NCBI GenBank assembly: GCA_947629965.1
Contig: CANRFS010000002.1
Span: forward strand, 1-23,736
From: an uncultured Clostridia bacterium
Lineage (GTDB): Bacteria; Bacillota; Clostridia; TANB77; CAG-508
Reading direction: 5' to 3'
DNA length: 23,736 bases
Below the pieces are notes generated by a model. The model had not been told where the DNA came from, ran no database searches, and saw nothing but the letters and a program-made list of their open reading frames with translations. Positions 22,844-23,736 of the stretch are shown here, in pieces. The stretch's first letter is position 1. The number at the start of each line of letters is the position of its first letter. Made by a program: the position numbers and the translations under genes.

Positions 22844-23026
22844 ATGATAGAAAAAACAACAAAAATAGGGGAATTATTAAAAATAGCACCAGAAAAGGCA
22901 GATATATTATTAGAAGCAGGAATGCACTGCTTAGGTTGCCCAGCTTCTCAAGAAGAGACTATAGAAGAGGCATGTCAGGTACATGGAATAGATGTTGATG
23001 AGCTTATGAAAAAAATAAATTCATAA
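22844..23026 (+). CDS. DUF1858-domain small protein
   Basis: This 60-aa protein is nearly all one DUF1858 domain. It carries the motif GMHCLGCP with two cysteines in CxxC spacing (about 26-33), followed by EETIEEACQVHGID. Members occur alone or as the N-terminal part of ScdA/RIC-like iron-sulfur repair proteins, and are proposed to act in redox or nitric-oxide-related chemistry; the function is not certain. The ATG follows GAGGAGG (22832-22838). It stands alone between the divergent T4SS operon and the tRNA operon. Confidence 0.85.
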   Translation: MIEKTTKIGELLKIAPEKADILLEAGMHCLGCPASQEETIEEACQVHGIDVDELMKKINS

Positions 23027-23053
23027 AAAATTTAATAAAATTGAAAAAAAACG

Positions 23054-23082
23054 TTGACAATTAAGAAAAAATATTGTAATAT
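23054..23082 (+). promoter_or_regulatory. Promoter of tRNA operon
   Basis: A perfect TTGACA (23054-23059), a 17-nt spacer and TAATAT (23077-23082) make a strong promoter for the tRNA genes. Confidence 0.88.
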
Positions 23083-23117
23083 ATTTAAGCAACTGTTTAT
23101 TAGGCAGTTGCTTAAAT
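23083..23117 (+). repeat. 13-bp hairpin in tRNA operon leader
   Basis: The arms ATTTAAGCAACTG (23083-23095) and CAGTTGCTTAAAT (23105-23117) pair perfectly around a 9-nt loop. The hairpin begins where transcription should start, so it would form the 5' end of the precursor. It ends 19 nt before tRNA-Lys. Confidence 0.75.
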
Positions 23118-23136
23118 AATTCTTATTTAGGATTAT

Positions 23137-23212
23137 GGGCCATTAGCTCAGGTGGTAGAGCACTTGACTTTTAATCAAGTTGTCCCGCGTTCGAGTCGCG
23201 GATGGCTCACCA
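23137..23212 (+). tRNA. tRNA-Lys(UUU)
   Basis: The cloverleaf is complete: acceptor GGGCCAT/ATGGCTC, anticodon stem CTTGA/TCAAG with loop CTTTTAA (anticodon TTT), T-stem CCGCG/CGCGG with loop TTCGAGT, and an encoded CCA. Confidence 0.97.
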
Positions 23213-23251
23213 AAATAAATACTAATTTTATATTAGTATTTATTTATATAA

Positions 23252-23326
23252 GGCCCGTTGGTCAAGCGGTTAAGACATCGCCCTTTCACGGCGGAGACAT
23301 GGGTTCGATTCCCGTACGGGTCACCA
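23252..23326 (+). tRNA. tRNA-Glu(UUC)
   Basis: The acceptor is GGCCCGT/ACGGGTC, the anticodon stem CGCC/GGCG with loop CTTTCAC (anticodon TTC), and CCA is encoded. It lies 39 nt after tRNA-Lys in the same operon. Confidence 0.97.
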
Positions 23327-23336
23327 ATATACAAAT

Positions 23337-23637
<301 letters not shown>

Positions 23638-23661
23638 AAAAAAGATGACTTTAGTCATCTC

Positions 23662-23703
23662 AGAGTGTTGACAAAGTAAATTGCTCAGCACTCTTTCTTT
23701 TTT
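23662..23703 (+). terminator. Terminator of tRNA operon
   Basis: The stem AGAGTGTTGA/TCAGCACTCT (one G-U pair, 23662-23671 with 23685-23694) is followed by TTTCTTTTTT. A smaller GATGAC/GTCATC hairpin lies just before it. Nothing further is seen to the end of the window. Confidence 0.8.
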
Positions 23704-23736
23704 GAATAAAATATAGTAAAATAATTTTAGTCCAAA

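Overview
The window is the replication-origin region of a very AT-rich, low-GC Gram-positive bacterium. The best guess is an uncultured Clostridia-type Firmicute. The evidence is the order dnaA-dnaN-recF-gyrB...gyrA, an ileS gene behind a T-box leader, DnaD/DnaI-type primosome genes, strong AGGAGG ribosome binding sites and TTGACA/TATAAT promoters. Species cannot be named from this sequence.

Layout. 1-222: DnaA boxes upstream of dnaA. 223-6028: dnaA, an oriC-like gap (1567-1893) with DnaA boxes and a DnaA-trio-like tract, dnaN, recF and gyrB. 6029-6646: gyrB terminator, about 490 nt with no gene, then a hairpin and promoter. 6665-11044: a plus-strand operon for half of a type IV secretion system (T4SS): a TraC-like N-terminal protein, a VirB4-like ATPase, a CpaE/TadZ-like ATPase and an unknown protein, followed by a candidate structured RNA and a terminator. 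11300-13988: gyrA and a small gene. 14005-17186: T-box, a perfect 38-bp inverted repeat and ileS. 17212-19187 (minus): DnaI-like and DnaD-like proteins. 19269-22725 (minus): the other T4SS half: PrgI/VirB3-like, VirB6/TrbL-like, VirB2-like pilin, VirD4-like coupling ATPase and a 48-codon membrane peptide. 22844-23026: a DUF1858 protein. 23054-23703: a tRNA operon (Lys, Glu, and Thr interrupted by a group I intron).

Main discovery. Five genes (recF, virB4, the 243-aa unknown gene, virB2, virD4) look frameshifted, with six breaks in total. All six are the same event: an in-frame CGG codon at which dropping the C (+1) restores the conserved protein, giving GGA (five times) or GGT (once) as the next codon. 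By eye on both strands I found no other in-frame CGG codon in any gene here, while CGA, CGC and CGT are used as ordinary arginine codons. In VirB4 and VirD4 the recoded codon is the glycine just before the catalytic lysine of the Walker A motif. The simplest reading is that CGG is not an arginine codon in this organism but a +1 frameshift signal, with CGGN decoded as a glycine quadruplet or with the C skipped. It sits mainly in T4SS genes and recF. Both T4SS operons also appear to begin with rare ATT start codons placed 7-8 nt after a strong Shine-Dalgarno sequence. Together these features suggest a domesticated, origin-linked T4SS under unusual translational control.
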